This document shows, piece after piece, positions 40,330 through 51,035 of a DNA stretch of 64,000 nt. The stretch's first letter is position 1, and each line of letters begins with the position of its first letter. The position numbers and the translations under genes were made by a program. Source of the stretch: Isochrysis galbana (lineage: Eukaryota; Haptophyta; Isochrysidales; Isochrysidaceae); contig CM030939.1 of NCBI GenBank assembly GCA_018136815.1, positions 2,969,419 through 3,033,418 on the forward strand, written 5' to 3'. Below the pieces are notes generated by a model. The model was given only the letters and a program-made list of their open reading frames with translations, ran no database searches and had not been told where the DNA came from.

Positions 40330-41552
40330 CTAGGGGAACGGCCCGTTGGCCATGTATTGTTCGAGTGTTGGCGGCTGCATCCCGAATTTGCTGCTCACGA
40401 TGCTGCCATACAAGCACGTGTGCATGTTGGTAAACAGGTTTGCGACACGCAAGTAAGCGCCAACGTCGCGTCGCAATATTTGTTGCCCGCGTGCGAGGTC
40501 GAACCAAGGCCACAGGTTGGCAACTTTACCAAATCCCCATTCCACACTTACACGAAAGGGGCTCATAACAGAATTGAAGAAAGCCTGCCAAGGTGCCAAC
40601 TGCCCACGGTACATCCTGTAGAGATAAGCTGACATGGGGTAGGCGGAATCGCCAAGCAGACAATAAACGCGCCCAACTCCTGCGCAGCATAGCTGCATCA
40701 CCTGAAGTAGGCCCGATATCATCAGCACAAACGCATCGTGCCGCGAACCATGCACCGGGCCATACGCCCACGGCTGTATGCCATTAGGGAAAACTATGCC
40801 TTGAATCTTGACGCCATGGCAACGCTTGTGCCCCGAGAAGTAAACGCCTTGACTACGCACGGGCCGTGCTATCGGCCAAAGCTTGCCATCTATAAAACCT
40901 ACCATATTGCTCACGGGCACTCCCGCAGATGCGAGCACTGCAGCAAACGTGGGAAACAAGGGAGCGTACGTTGAGAAGCCCCGGGAGTCCATGAGGAAAG
41001 GGAACGTGCGGTGGATGTGCTCGACGACGGCGTGGTGAGCTGCTGAGATAGCAGTCTCACTACGACCGGTCTCCCACACCAGAGACGCTGCTGCTCCTGC
41101 GCGAAGGGGTGGGTGCAGGAGGGGGTGAGGGTGGAATTTGAGGGCCTGGCAGATCTTGTTCCTACGAGGGACGCACCTGCAGTGCGGAACCGACGCAGCG
41201 TCACGAGCGCCGCCTCCTCGCCCCACATGATGTGGCCGCCACGCAGACGCCAGCCTGCCGGGAGCTGCAGCGCTTCGATGAAGCGCCGCAGATCCTCGAG
41301 CCGCACGCCGAAGCGGAGATAAATGTCACGCGCCATCACGTCGCCGCCTGCGCCAGCCTCCGCCGCCTCTCGCTCGAGCCTGGCCACCGATAGCCGCTCG
41401 GGTCCGATGCGCGTGCGCATTGACCGACAGAGCTGTTCGGTTGCCATGGCGAGGAGGAGTTCCTCCTCGCCATCGCTGTCGTCGTCCATCGGAAGGAGCA
41501 GCTCGTCCCAGTTATACTCGTCGGCGCCGGCCACCGCCAGCGCCAACGCCAT
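40330..41552 (-). CDS. PIF/Harbinger-type DDE transposase
   Basis: Two exons, 41552-41177 and 41096-40330, joined phase 1 at FRTAG/AAASLVWE, give 380 residues. The start at 41552 (MALALAVAGADEYNWDELLL) is the first ATG of the frame. The catalytic half shows GFIDGK (first Asp), KRCHGVKIQGIVFPNG, GSRHDAFV, LLGDSAYP (second Asp) and VSVEWGFGKV (Glu), the order of the DDE_Tnp_4/HARBI1 nuclease. The N-terminal half (RDIYLRFGVRLEDLRRFIEA) fits the helical region of these proteins. All three acidic residues and the reading frame are intact, so the copy could be active. Harbinger elements usually also carry a Myb-like partner gene; I did not find one here. The element's ends are not defined. Confidence 0.85.
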
Positions 41553-41639
41553 CTCGGCGTCGCCTGCAGCTCCATCGCTGTGTAGGGGCGGGTGGGCATC
41601 GCGAACCCGCCGGCTGCCGTAGGTACTCCTCACAGCGCG

Positions 41640-42420
41640 GGAATCACCTCTCGCGGGAGATCAAGGGAAAAACTAGTGAAGTGAACCCCCGCGCGGCCGT
41701 CTCGCCTGTCGTAGAATCCTGTTTTTCTCGGTTTTACTCACTACTTCCACCAGAAAAAACCCGAGGTGAAACCCAAGTGAAACCCCTACGACAACCCTCT
41801 AATTCTCTCACACCACTATCACACCCCGGATGGGACAACAGGTACAAGGTCAACAGGTTTTGGGGGCCTCTTCCTATTAAGAGGACATGTTAACAGGTCG
41901 CAATAGGTCCGTAACAGGTCAAAATAAAACTCATTTTAATAATATTTTAGATCTATCAGTATGATTTATGATATGAATTACGATTGGTTTCTAACTTCTG
42001 AGCTTAGTTACTAGGGAGAGGAAGGGATCTGAGATGATCTGGGCGTGGCTACGATAGCGGTACTTATACTTATAGCCACGCGCGAGGCGAGAATATTTGA
42101 AAGGTTTTTTTTACCTAATAGTACCTAATAACAGGTAACAGGTCTAGTAGACCTCTTGACCTCTTAATAGAACCTATTAGAAGCCTATTGTCCCATCTGG
42201 GTATCACACGCACTTCGATTTCGAGAGACAACCCCTCCTTTTCGCTCGATGGTTCGACAGTCTCATATGTCATATGGTAAGATTGGTTGGCTACCGAAAC
42301 ATTGGCATTTGGGCATGATGGTGGTCATGCACTGTGCTCATATGTGTCTTGGACTGGTGAAATGAAGACTAAAATTAGAATTATTTTGGTTATAATTTGG
42401 CAAAACAATAATTAATCAAT
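41640..42420. other. AT-richer stretch with a family F 3' end
   Basis: No gene. The 41880-42190 part has repeated AACAGGT/ACCTATTA words. Positions 42000-42113 on the plus strand match the family F 3' end (GGGCGTGGCTAC, then CGCGCGAGGCGAGAATATTT and GGTTTTTTTT). Confidence 0.65.
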
Positions 42421-43690
42421 TTGATCTTTTTCTTTTTTCTCTTGCGGCGGCGCGCGATGGCGGCCGCTGCGATGGTCGCTGGCCTCGCCAGTGGCCTCGC
42501 ACGCGGCCTGTGGCCTGTGGCCGCTCTGGCGAGGGTCTGCGCGGCCAGGAGGCCAGCAGGCAACCCCTCCCACCATGTTGAGGCGGTGCCCCTCGCGCGT
42601 GATGGGCCAGCCCATCATGCGCAGCACCGTCATTTTGACGGCTCGCGGCCAGCCGCGCACTGCACGCGCGCGAGAGGCTGGCAGCCGATGCCAGCAGGGG
42701 CGAGGTGGAGGGCGCAGGCGACGCCGTGCGATTGCGCAGGGCTCTGTACTGCCTGTCCGGGGGTAACTGTGCCCGGGGAACGCAGGCGCGCGTCGCACAG
42801 CGCGACCTGTGGTGCACTTTTGTGGTCGACGTCAATTTCGCACGAGCGCGAAAACGTTTTTGGGTCTGTGTGTTGAATGGCGTCGAAAATGTGCACATTT
42901 CTGGTAAGATTCTGCCTAATATACCCATTTCCAGTGTAATACCCTAAAGATCGCGTGATAAAACCTCAATCTTGACATCTTGACTTGGTGAATTTTCACC
43001 CTTAGAAGTTAAAAGGCGTGTTTGACCGCGCTAAACTTACGTCATAGCCAACGCCGAAGACAAAGGAACGCAGGGGGGGGGGGCAGCGTAATGTTGTTAG
43101 TAAAATAGCTGACGAGAATTTTTATCCTATTGGCATAGCTTACTTTAGGCTGTTCTCGAACAATCCTATTGTCGATGGTTAGTCCGATATTTGAAGCGAG
43201 CCGCCGTGGGAGGGCGAGATGACGGTAGCTCGCGCGATCTCGTCGCATAGAAGAGCAATTGTCGGGCGGGCTTCCCGACGAGCTCGGATGTCAGTTGCAT
43301 CTCGCTATACAAGATTGTGATCTCGGAGAGCTCAGGTCCATCGAGCTGCGTCACAAGACGAGCTGCACCGACCATCCCCACGAGAGACGGGCGACGACGC
43401 CGCAGTCCTCCGCGGTGTTCTGCTCATGAGACAAGAAAAGAGGGACGAGAGAAGAGGGTTTCTTTCCCCCCTAATCTCTCCATTGGAGAGAGCGAGCGAG
43501 AGAAGGAGAACGGAGAAGCAGGTGAAAGGAGGGTTCAGAGATGAAGAATGTTTTGAGAAGAAGAGGGAAAATAACGAGTGCGGGGAGTGGAAGGGGGGCA
43601 ATGAGGGAGAGCGAGGGAGAGGGCCGATGAAATTTGTTCCCGTACCAGACCTCCGTGGAACCTCCGTGGAATGATGGGACGGTGTAGCCG
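42420..43690. other. no confident gene
   Basis: Frames at 42.4-42.95 kb on both strands are Arg/Ala-rich with no motif. A G-run lies at 43072-43084. I see no intron pair or domain. The stretch may contain the promoter of the gene at 44.0 kb. Confidence 0.4.
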
Positions 43691-43829
43691 TATGATGGGA
43701 GGAGAGAGAGAGGGGGGAGAGAGGGGGAGAGAGAGAGAGAGAGAGGGAGAGAGAGAGAGGAGAGAGAAGGAGAGAGAGAGAGAAAGAGACAGACAGAGAG
43801 AGAGACAGAGACAGAGAGAGAGAGAGAGG

Positions 43830-43864
<35 letters not shown>

Positions 43865-43965
43865 GGGAGAGGGAGAGGGAGAGGGAGAGGGAGAGGGAGA
43901 GAGAGAGAGAGAGAGGAGAGGGCTCCGCCCCCCCCCTCCCCCTCGCTTCCTACCCCTTCAAGGAG
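43690..43965 (+). repeat. GA-rich microsatellite tract
   Basis: (GAGA)n with CAGA and GGGAGA variants for about 230 bp, a short G-run at 43855-43867, then a C-rich block. It lies just upstream of the membrane-protein gene. It would read RERERE if translated, which I regard as non-coding. Confidence 0.85.
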
Positions 43966-44036
43966 AGGGAGAGAGGCTCGCGTACGCTCTGTGGGACGAG
44001 TTGAAGAGCACCGAGCCAGTGGGGCTGCTGGCGCAG

Positions 44037-46215
44037 ATGAGACTCCCGCCGCCCTCGCCGATGGCCAAGCTGGCTCGCTCAATGCGATGGGACTCCGCCA
44101 CCACCACCGCAACCCTTCACGCCATCCGTAGTCTCCAGGCCAGTTGGAGGGCCGCGCTCGATGAGCGCAGGAGACTGAGGGCCACTCTCACTCTGCAGTG
44201 GTACGCCAGGCTCCGCCGCTCTCGTCCGCGACCGAGGCCTCTGCCGTTTCTCGCGGCGCTCGAGGGACAGATACGCTGCCTCGCCGCACTCTCCGTCGCC
44301 TCGCTCATAGTCCTCGATGGCACACTCGGCATCGTCAGGCCACCGCATGGCCGCGTCGCTACAGCGTTCTGCTCCCTGCCCGCACTCCGAGCGCTTCTCG
44401 CTGAACTTTGGCGCACGCAGTCGGGCACACAAGAGCGCTCGAACCTGCTCGACGCCATCGCCCTCTCCTCCACTCTCCAGGCTGTAGCCATTGCTGTGCG
44501 CAGCCTCATCGACACGAATAGCCTCAAGTCGGAGGCACTGCTCACGCAAGAGTTCACTTCGCTGCGCTGTCTGCACATTGCCGTCGTCCTCGGCGCTATG
44601 CCCTGCTCTGAGCGAGCGCGCATTCTCTATTTCTGGCAGATGAGCACTGCGATTCTTCTCGTAACCATTGTTCATGCTAGGTTGCTTGGCGGCCACATAG
44701 GCTGGATGCTTCTACGCGGCCTGGGCGTCTTTGTACTCGCACACCGGGCCACCTGCAAAATGACGAGCAGCGCGATGCGTCATACGCACGAGCGTGAAAT
44801 GGCCATGGCGGAGCTCACCGTTGCCATCGACGGGACACGTGGGTCAAGTTCGCTGATGGCGCTTGTCGACACAGAGTCGGTTCAGCGCGAGTGGCAGGAG
44901 GGGCCACTCAGTCGATATTGTGCACAAGCCTTTATGGCCACCATCACCCTCTTCCTCACCGGAAGGGGCCTGCTCATGTACTTTGACGAAGGACGGAACA
45001 TGGCTACGAGTTTTCTTGTGACGCGATCCAGTCTAGTGTACCCCATGGGTGCCGTCGTTGATGGCGTATACGTGCCCTTCGCCCGATCCAACAGGGCCAT
45101 CCACATTGCTATGTGCGCGATTGGCGCTCTCATGCTTGTTGTCAACTCCATGCAAGTAGCCGTCGGGGTGAAGGGACTCGTCCAGCTGCTATGCCGGCGG
45201 ACCAAACCAGCACTCTTTGGCGGCGTTGATCTTGACCTCGATTACTTTTATGAGCTGGAGCGACACTTTGTGCGGTGCACCGCATCCGCTGTTAGCCACC
45301 CTGTCAAAGTGGAAAGCTCCTTGCATGCCTCGCAAGGCGCGCCGGGCATTGAGGGTCTCGTGCAGCTCCATGAGTCGGCGATGGCGTTCCTACGAGGGCT
45401 TTGCGCCGCGTTGGTCCCCCTCTCTCCCCGGATGCGCCTTCTCGTCGTGGGTATCACCAGCCTGAAGCAGCTCATCAATACCGCCGAAAGGGCTTTAAGT
45501 GCCAACGGCTTCCAAGTTGCCATGGGGCTGCTAACGCGCGAAACTAGTCTTCTCATGCTCGGCTCTGCAGCGGTGCGGCCAGCCGCCCATCGCCATCCGC
45601 CCACTCCCACCCCACCCGCGAGTGCCTCATCACACGCTCGTGCGCTCGCCTCCTGACAATTCTCTCGTGAACGATTGACAGGGATACATTGGCGTTGAAG
45701 CTGCGATCGCCTCCATCTGGAAACGCCAGCGTCTTCTTGCAAAGCTAGAGGTGAATCGACGAAGCCAGCTGCAAGTTAAAGCAAAGGTATTCCTGCGCAA
45801 GGCGATCGCGGACGAGGACGACGCGGCGGCTCAAAGGAGGGAGCACGTCGCAGCCCCAGTCACGCAGGGCTTGACTGACTCAGTATTTGATGCGCCAACT
45901 GCGCATCGGAGGATCGCCTTCAGCATTCTCTGCTCCCCGGTCAACGCCCAGAGACACGGAGCATCCATTCCACCGACGACGAGCAGGCTCAACGGACGAG
46001 GAGCGCAAGTGACTAACCCTTGCAAGCGCATCCTCACGGCAGATGCCCGTGCACCCGAAGCTCCCACCAAAGGCCTTCATATGAGAACCGCCGAGAAGAC
46101 CTTTTCCCACAACAGTCCTAAAAGCAGTAGCCCGGTCTGCAGCACGCACAACGGGTCCAACTCGGCGCAGGCTTCCAGCGGCACTGCTCCGCCCCATTCA
46201 AATAAGATTCGATGA
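44037..46215 (+). CDS. polytopic membrane protein, unrecognised
   Basis: Exons 44037-45572 and 45682-46215 join in phase (GSAA/GYIGVEAA) for 689 residues. The ATG at 44037 precedes MAKLARSMRWDSATTTATLH; about 20 further protein-like residues upstream (LAYALWDELKSTEPVG) leave an earlier start or upstream exon possible. Hydrophobic segments include IRCLAALSVASLIVL, AILLVTIVHARLLGGHIGWM, LLRGLGVFVLAHR, QAFMATITLFLTGRGLL and IHIAMCAIGALMLVVNSMQV, about seven in all. The C-terminal exon is soluble, with a charged helix (SIWKRQRLLAKLEVNRRSQL) and a Ser/Thr-rich end. The architecture recalls seven-TM proteins but I see no family motif. Confidence 0.6.
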
Positions 46216-46784
46216 CGGTGTGCCACCCTACCTCCGAGCAGCTAGGATGAGTGTTGCCAAGCAACGCGCGCCCTTATTGGTGTGCCTTTCACACTTACCT
46301 CCACACCATGCTCCTGCACAGACGCTAATTGACATCCTCAACTAGCTTACGCGTCTCAAATCTCTCTCGTGGGTTACTACCCTCGCTCTCCCTCCCGTCC
46401 ACTGAAGAACATCGGGCCACTCCGGCATCAAAAGATGCGGGCTGTTATCGGCAGACTACATCTTGTGCTCTCGGTCGCCTCGGCGTTGTGCGGAGTTGAT
46501 GGGCGGGTCGATCAAGCTAGATGTCACGCGGCAGTAGGTTAGGTGAACAGCTGACGCGCGGCCCCGCTCCGCCCCGCGCTTGAAGCGACAGTGCCTTCGC
46601 AAAGCACAAAACTATCCGATAGTCGACAATCCCGCGTCCTGCATATGACGCTTTATGACCTTTTTCGATCCATTTTGATTTTGAATTCGTTTGTGACAGT
46701 ATCAATTGTGCTTAGTCAATGGCAACAAATGGGGACTGGGAGGTTCAATGGTTCAATCAATCTTTCAGAGGTGCTTATAACTAA

Positions 46785-46990
46785 GTCCATACTTGGTTAT
46801 TCACCCAGGGGGGGCATGAGCCCCCCCCCCTCTATGCACTCCTCCCCTGCTGTGGGGGAGGGAGGAATCACCCACCGGCATGCTCCCTCCCGGAGTTCCT
46901 GACGGCGTCTTCTGCGCGCAGGGGGGGAAATTCCTATTCCCCCTCCGGAGTTCCTGCCGGCGTTTTCTCCGCGCGCGGGGGGGCACCTCA
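46785..46990 (-). repeat. family B 3' end, inverted copy
   Basis: On the minus strand the sequence ends GGGGGGCTCATGCCCCCCCT, then GGGTGAATAACCAAGTATGG and ACTTAGTT, the family B 3' signature. Within it a block CTCCGGGAGGGAG/GGAACTCCGGAGGGGGAATA is repeated about 57 bp apart (46891-46930, 46948-46985). Confidence 0.65.
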
Positions 46991-48095
46991 ACCAATCCTT
47001 CCTTCGCCCAGCCTCCCTCCCCTCATCGACTCCAACCTCTACTTCCTCCCACCGGGTACTGCTCCTTCCCCGTCACCGCTCCACCTCTACAACCACTACC
47101 CACCCTACTCCTCCCAACCCATCTCTCTTCCCCCGCTTTCGGCCATCAACCACTCACCACACCACTCCCCTCCGCCGACCATCCTCACACACACTCCCCA
47201 TCAGCTCTACCCTTCTCCGCTCGCCATCGCCCACCCCCATCCGCCCCCATCCTACCTCCCCGCCGCCGAATCGTCGCTCGCTGCCGCCGTAGCGCACCAC
47301 CTTTTCCTTCTCCAATCCGCTCAACCCTCCCCATCTCCCCGGCCGCCACCGCCATCGTGGACGGCGCACTCACCCCCCCCCGCCACCGTCCACGTCGACG
47401 GCTCCGCCGCCCCCGCCGCCGCCCCCTCCACCGCCGCCACCCCAGCCGCCCATGCCTCTGCCTGAATCATTCGGCCCCGTCTCCCCTCTCCCCGCCTTCT
47501 GCGATGCGCGCGCCGCCCCGACACCGGCTCTCGCATCGGGGGGGGGTGTCGCGGGTAAAGGGGGGGGCCTTGTACACTTCCCCCTCGTATGTTCCATTTT
47601 TAGGTCTTCCCGCGCGACTCCCTCTCCGTCGCCGCGCCCCAGCTCCCTTCTTCCCGTATCGTCCCGTATCGGTCCGCCCCCCCTCCCTTCTCCTCTCCTC
47701 TCCCCGGCTCCCCCGCGGAAGCCCTCCCCCCTCTCTCCCCTCCCGTTTCTCCCCGAGTGCTTCCTTGAGTTTCCGGCCTCCTTTTGTCTAGTTCTTTCCC
47801 GCGCGATTCCCTTCCCCCCGCGCGTGACATTTTCCCTCGGTGTCCCAAGTACGCTCAGCATCGCCGCTCGAGCGCCCCCCCCGTGCCTCTCCCGTCTGCT
47901 CCTCGTCTCCGTCCTTGTGCTGCGACACCCCATGTCGACCGAGAGTGTGCCCACGGTCCCAGCCCCGTCCCCGTGTGCTCCTTCGCTCCCTGTTGTCTCC
48001 CCTCCCACGCTCCAAGTGAGCCATACATCCCATGTTACTTCTCACCTCCCACTCACACCCAGTCGCACCACAGCCACAGCTCTACACAGCCCATC
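46990..48095. other. pyrimidine-rich stretch, no confident gene
   Basis: CCT/CCAC-rich DNA on the plus strand. Frames in all phases give Pro/Ser/Arg- or Gly/Arg-rich strings without motifs or splice pairs. It may be the 5' part of a mobile element whose 3' part is the family E block that follows. Confidence 0.45.
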
Positions 48096-48345
48096 ACACT
48101 CCCATTAGGCCCCCTTGCCTGCGAGACCAGAACAGGATCTTGGCGTGGGGGGCTGTTTGAGTGTGGAGGGAGGGGTGCTCCGGCTAGCGCAGGTAGTAAG
48201 CTAGTGAAGAGCTGGGTGGCATAAGGGGGAAGGGTGCTTGCGCTCGCCGCGGCAGGGAGTCCTGTCTTGTGTGCGCGCTAGTCCCGTTCCTTTGCCGCGC
48301 CGCGACCCATAAAAATTTGTTAAAAATTTAAATTTATAATAGCCG
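48096..48345 (-). repeat. repeat family E, uninterrupted copy
   Basis: On the minus strand: GGGTCGCGGCGCGGCAAAGG, CCTGCCGCGGCGAGCGCAAG, CACCCTTCCCCCTTATGCCA, CCAGCTCTTCACTAGC, and finally CAAGGGGGCCTAATGGGAGT. It is the same order as the split copy at 20.0-21.0 kb without the 734-bp insert. It lies directly downstream of the family X ORF on the same strand, so E is probably the 3' untranslated end of the X element. Confidence 0.8.
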
Positions 48346-48780
48346 AGAGGGCGCCAGCCTTTACAGCCACGAAGGCTGCCGTGAATCATCAATTTGTGCG
48401 GAGATTGGATCGTCGTCGGCATGCTTAGCGTTTTGCATGCCCTGACCCCGTAGTTGACCGGAATCGTAGCGTTATCGACATTGAAGATGAGTTTGCGGGG
48501 GAAGCTACCGTCCATAAAGGATCCTTGGCCCGCCGAGACGTATAGGTGCCAGCGGGTGGAGTAGGCTGCCCTGGACACGAAAGTGCCCGCGCCTCCTTCG
48601 AGCTTCATTCGCTCGCGGTTGCCCTTCAGGAATGTTAGTCCCTCCTTTTCGACCGCCTTGATTAGCGCGCCTAAATTGAGTTGCTTGGCTTGAGCGAGAC
48701 CATCAGCTTCGACGACCAGGTGTGCTGCCACGTCCTGGAGAGCGTTGTAGAGTGACTTTCGCGAGGTGGCGCCTCGCTTG
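48346..48780 (-). pseudogene. mobile ORF family X, copy running into the gap
   Basis: The minus strand reads TSRKSLYNALQDVAAHLVVE, ADGLAQAKQLNLGALIKAVE, EGLTFLKGNRERMKLEGGAG, then RWHLYVSAGQGSFMDGS, FPRKLIFNVDNATIPVNYGV and SPHKLMIHGSLRGCKGW. The first half matches the 18-19 kb copy; the second half is the part missing there. The upstream part is lost in the assembly gap. No known domain is evident. Confidence 0.65.
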
Positions 48781-48880
48781 NNNNNNNNNNNNNNNNNNNN
48801 NNNNNNNNNNNNNNNNNNNNNNNNNNNNNNNNNNNNNNNNNNNNNNNNNNNNNNNNNNNNNNNNNNNNNNNNNNNNNNNN
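48781..48880. other. assembly gap of 100 N
   Basis: Exactly 100 unknown bases, the conventional scaffold-join length. It separates a family X ORF from a family D repeat, so a collapsed or unresolved repeat is the likely cause and the true distance is unknown. Confidence 1.
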
Positions 48881-49590
48881 GAACCTTCTAGACGCTTCTA
48901 ACGAACAACCCTGAGTAGCAACCAAGGGGAAGAAACACCAAAGGGGCCAAGGGCTTGCATGTAACTTGCATCAAAGAGAAAGATTCCCTCACCTAGGAAG
49001 CGAACCTACACCGGTCTCCAAGGGGAGATGGCAAATTAAACCTCAATCAAATCTCGAGCGGCTAGAGCAACCGACTCGCTCGCCAAACACCTTGACCGAG
49101 AAGAAAGAAGCAAGGACCTACAAGCCAAGGGTAGCGGACCTAGGGAATGTGAGAGGAAGTTTCCGAACGCCAACGCCAAACGCCGAACGCGGGGATTCAA
49201 CGAAACCCTAACCAGGCCAAGCAGAACCTACGAAGAACAGGCCTAGACAACAACGAAAGTCAGCAGGTCCCAAGAAAGAACCGGAACCCAACCAGAAACA
49301 ACAAGCCTTGCAAGAAGCTAAACAAGCCTTCACAAGGTAACTCGAGAGCCTGAGACAAGCGCGCAGCGAGTGACAGGCGACCTGGCTCCTTTGGGTCAAG
49401 ATTACCCGAAAGGAGGAAACCTGGAATCTAGACCTGACAAACAGGCTAGAAGGAACGAAACGAGAACTCGAATTCTAGATCGCTAGGGACGAACCCTACC
49501 AACCTAGATGTACCTGAGCTTCGCCGTGTGGCCGCACGACGAAGGACCTGGAAACAAGAGCCTGGAAATCGCATCATCTAAGATGAATGC
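48881..49590 (-). repeat. dispersed repeat family D, copy 1
   Basis: Its reverse complement matches 61262-61860 closely over about 600 bp (CGGGTAATCTTGACYCAAAG, GTTACCTTGTGAAGGCTTGT, CCTAGGTCCGCTACCCTTGG). A frame of about 60 residues is shared but rich in Cys and without selection-like features. The high similarity suggests recent spread. Function unknown; possibly an LTR or untranslated part of a retroelement. Confidence 0.85.
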
Positions 49591-49601
49591 GACAAGCACA
49601 C

Positions 49602-50285
49602 CCTCTCCTCGAGGCCACGCTGGGGGAAAACCCATTTCGGGTAAAACAACGCAGGGGGTGGGGAGCACTCGTGAGTTTCGGGGCCCAGAGCGCTAATCTC
49701 CCTCGCCCGAGCGAGTGGCCACGGCGAGCCGCGGCCCTTCCCTCCTGGCTCTAGCGCCCCCGTCTTCTCTTACCCAAATAGGTCGAGAAGACACGTAAAC
49801 ACCGGAGGGGAGAGCTGCCGCTCCCCCCTCCTCCCCTCCCTCTTCCCTCTTCCTCCTCTCTTCCCTGCGGCGGGGGCCCATGGCGCGCGCCTGCGGCCCC
49901 TCTTCAGGTCCCCAGGTGGCCTGCAGGGGCCTGGGAGCACAGCTCAGGGGGCAGGTGAGGCTAGGGCATGGCCCTGGCCCCTCCTGCCTCTCCCTCGTTG
50001 GCGCTTCGCGCCCCTGCGGGTCGGCTGGAGCTGGCTGGGGGGTCCTGATCAGGGGGGCCCAGGGGGAGGAGGGGCTGGTCATAGGGATGGGCTGGCCACG
50101 ACAGGCCAGGGCGGGCGAATCAGGCGTGCCTGTGGGGAGAGGGATGGGTCAGCAGGGCAGTGTGCTCCTGGCAGGCCATCAGGGCCGTGCCAGGAGAGCG
50201 GGTGGTTCCTCCCCCATGGCAGGGGAGGAGTGGTGAGAGGGGGGGGCTCGTGCCCCCCCATGGGCGAACCAAGTATAAACTTAGT
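49602..50285 (+). repeat. family B repeat, long copy 1
   Basis: About 690 bp nearly identical to 55772-56455: CCACGCTGGGGGAAAACCC, GCGAGCCGCGGCCCTTCCCT, GGCCCATGGCGCGCGCCTGC, TGCTCCTGGCAGGCCATCAG and the 3' hairpin plus GTATAAACTTAGTT. No coding potential shared between copies. Confidence 0.85.
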
Positions 50286-50289
50286 TGCG

Positions 50290-51030
50290 GCACTTCAAAA
50301 TGTGCCTGCCTCCCAAGGAACACAGCTGTGCGCGTCACTTCCAAAGGTGCCTGCATCCTGAGAGATACTGAGGGGGGGCAGGTCCCATTTCCTTTCCAGA
50401 TCATAGAATCGCTCCTTGGCACCATCGTCACGTTGGAAGAGTCATGGACGAAGATGGATGGAAACAACCGACCGCCAACAACAAGAGCCGAGAGAGCACT
50501 AGAGAATGCAAGAGCACGCCAGAGAAAACGGGGGCAACACTTTACCGGACGACAGCGAAGGAAGGTATTTTATTCGACCTACATTCCACTTTCCCTCGAC
50601 GCCGCCAGGACAACAAAACAGTCATGAAGGCGAGTATTAAGCAACACGTATCCTCATAAGACGACTTACGTAAAAAGTAGGATTTGCTCTCCCACACTCC
50701 ATTTTCTTCGGATTTCGCTCCCGTCCCGAGGACCTCCCACACTCCATTTTCTTCAGATTTCGCTCCCGTCCCGAGGACCTTCAGCTACATCATCGTCCCG
50801 ATCCAAAGAAAGAAAGCGAGAGCATTGCGCCAAAGCACCGCGTTGCGAGTGCTAGCCGTGGCACAAGACGCGCAAACGGCCAGTGGTACTATGACATTGG
50901 TGCGAATTTGCATTCAACTCGGATCTACTATCATGGCCCCAGGTCTTATCACCCAGTGGCGAGGCGATTCCGCTCGCCTCGAGTGCTAATCACTTAGCTT
51001 GTGGGCTCACACGGGCCGTTGCGATGGCCT
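50290..51030. repeat. intergenic region with a 45-bp tandem duplication
   Basis: TCCCACACTCCATTTTCTTC plus 25 bp occurs twice, at 50690-50734 and 50735-50779, with one mismatch. A 71-residue frame at 50444 has no recognisable feature. No gene called. Confidence 0.7.
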
Positions 51031-51035
51031 AAGGG

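Noticed and set aside
38946-42113. The Harbinger transposase bounded by inverted A/T-run termini at 38946 and 42113
   Set aside because: The same terminus occurs singly at 24281 and 61167 as a retroposon 3' end, so two unrelated family F insertions in opposite orientation explain it better.
46880-48224. Pro/Ser-rich frames of 218-303 residues
   Set aside because: They come from C-rich DNA without signal peptide, domain or splice structure; I cannot separate them from compositional noise.
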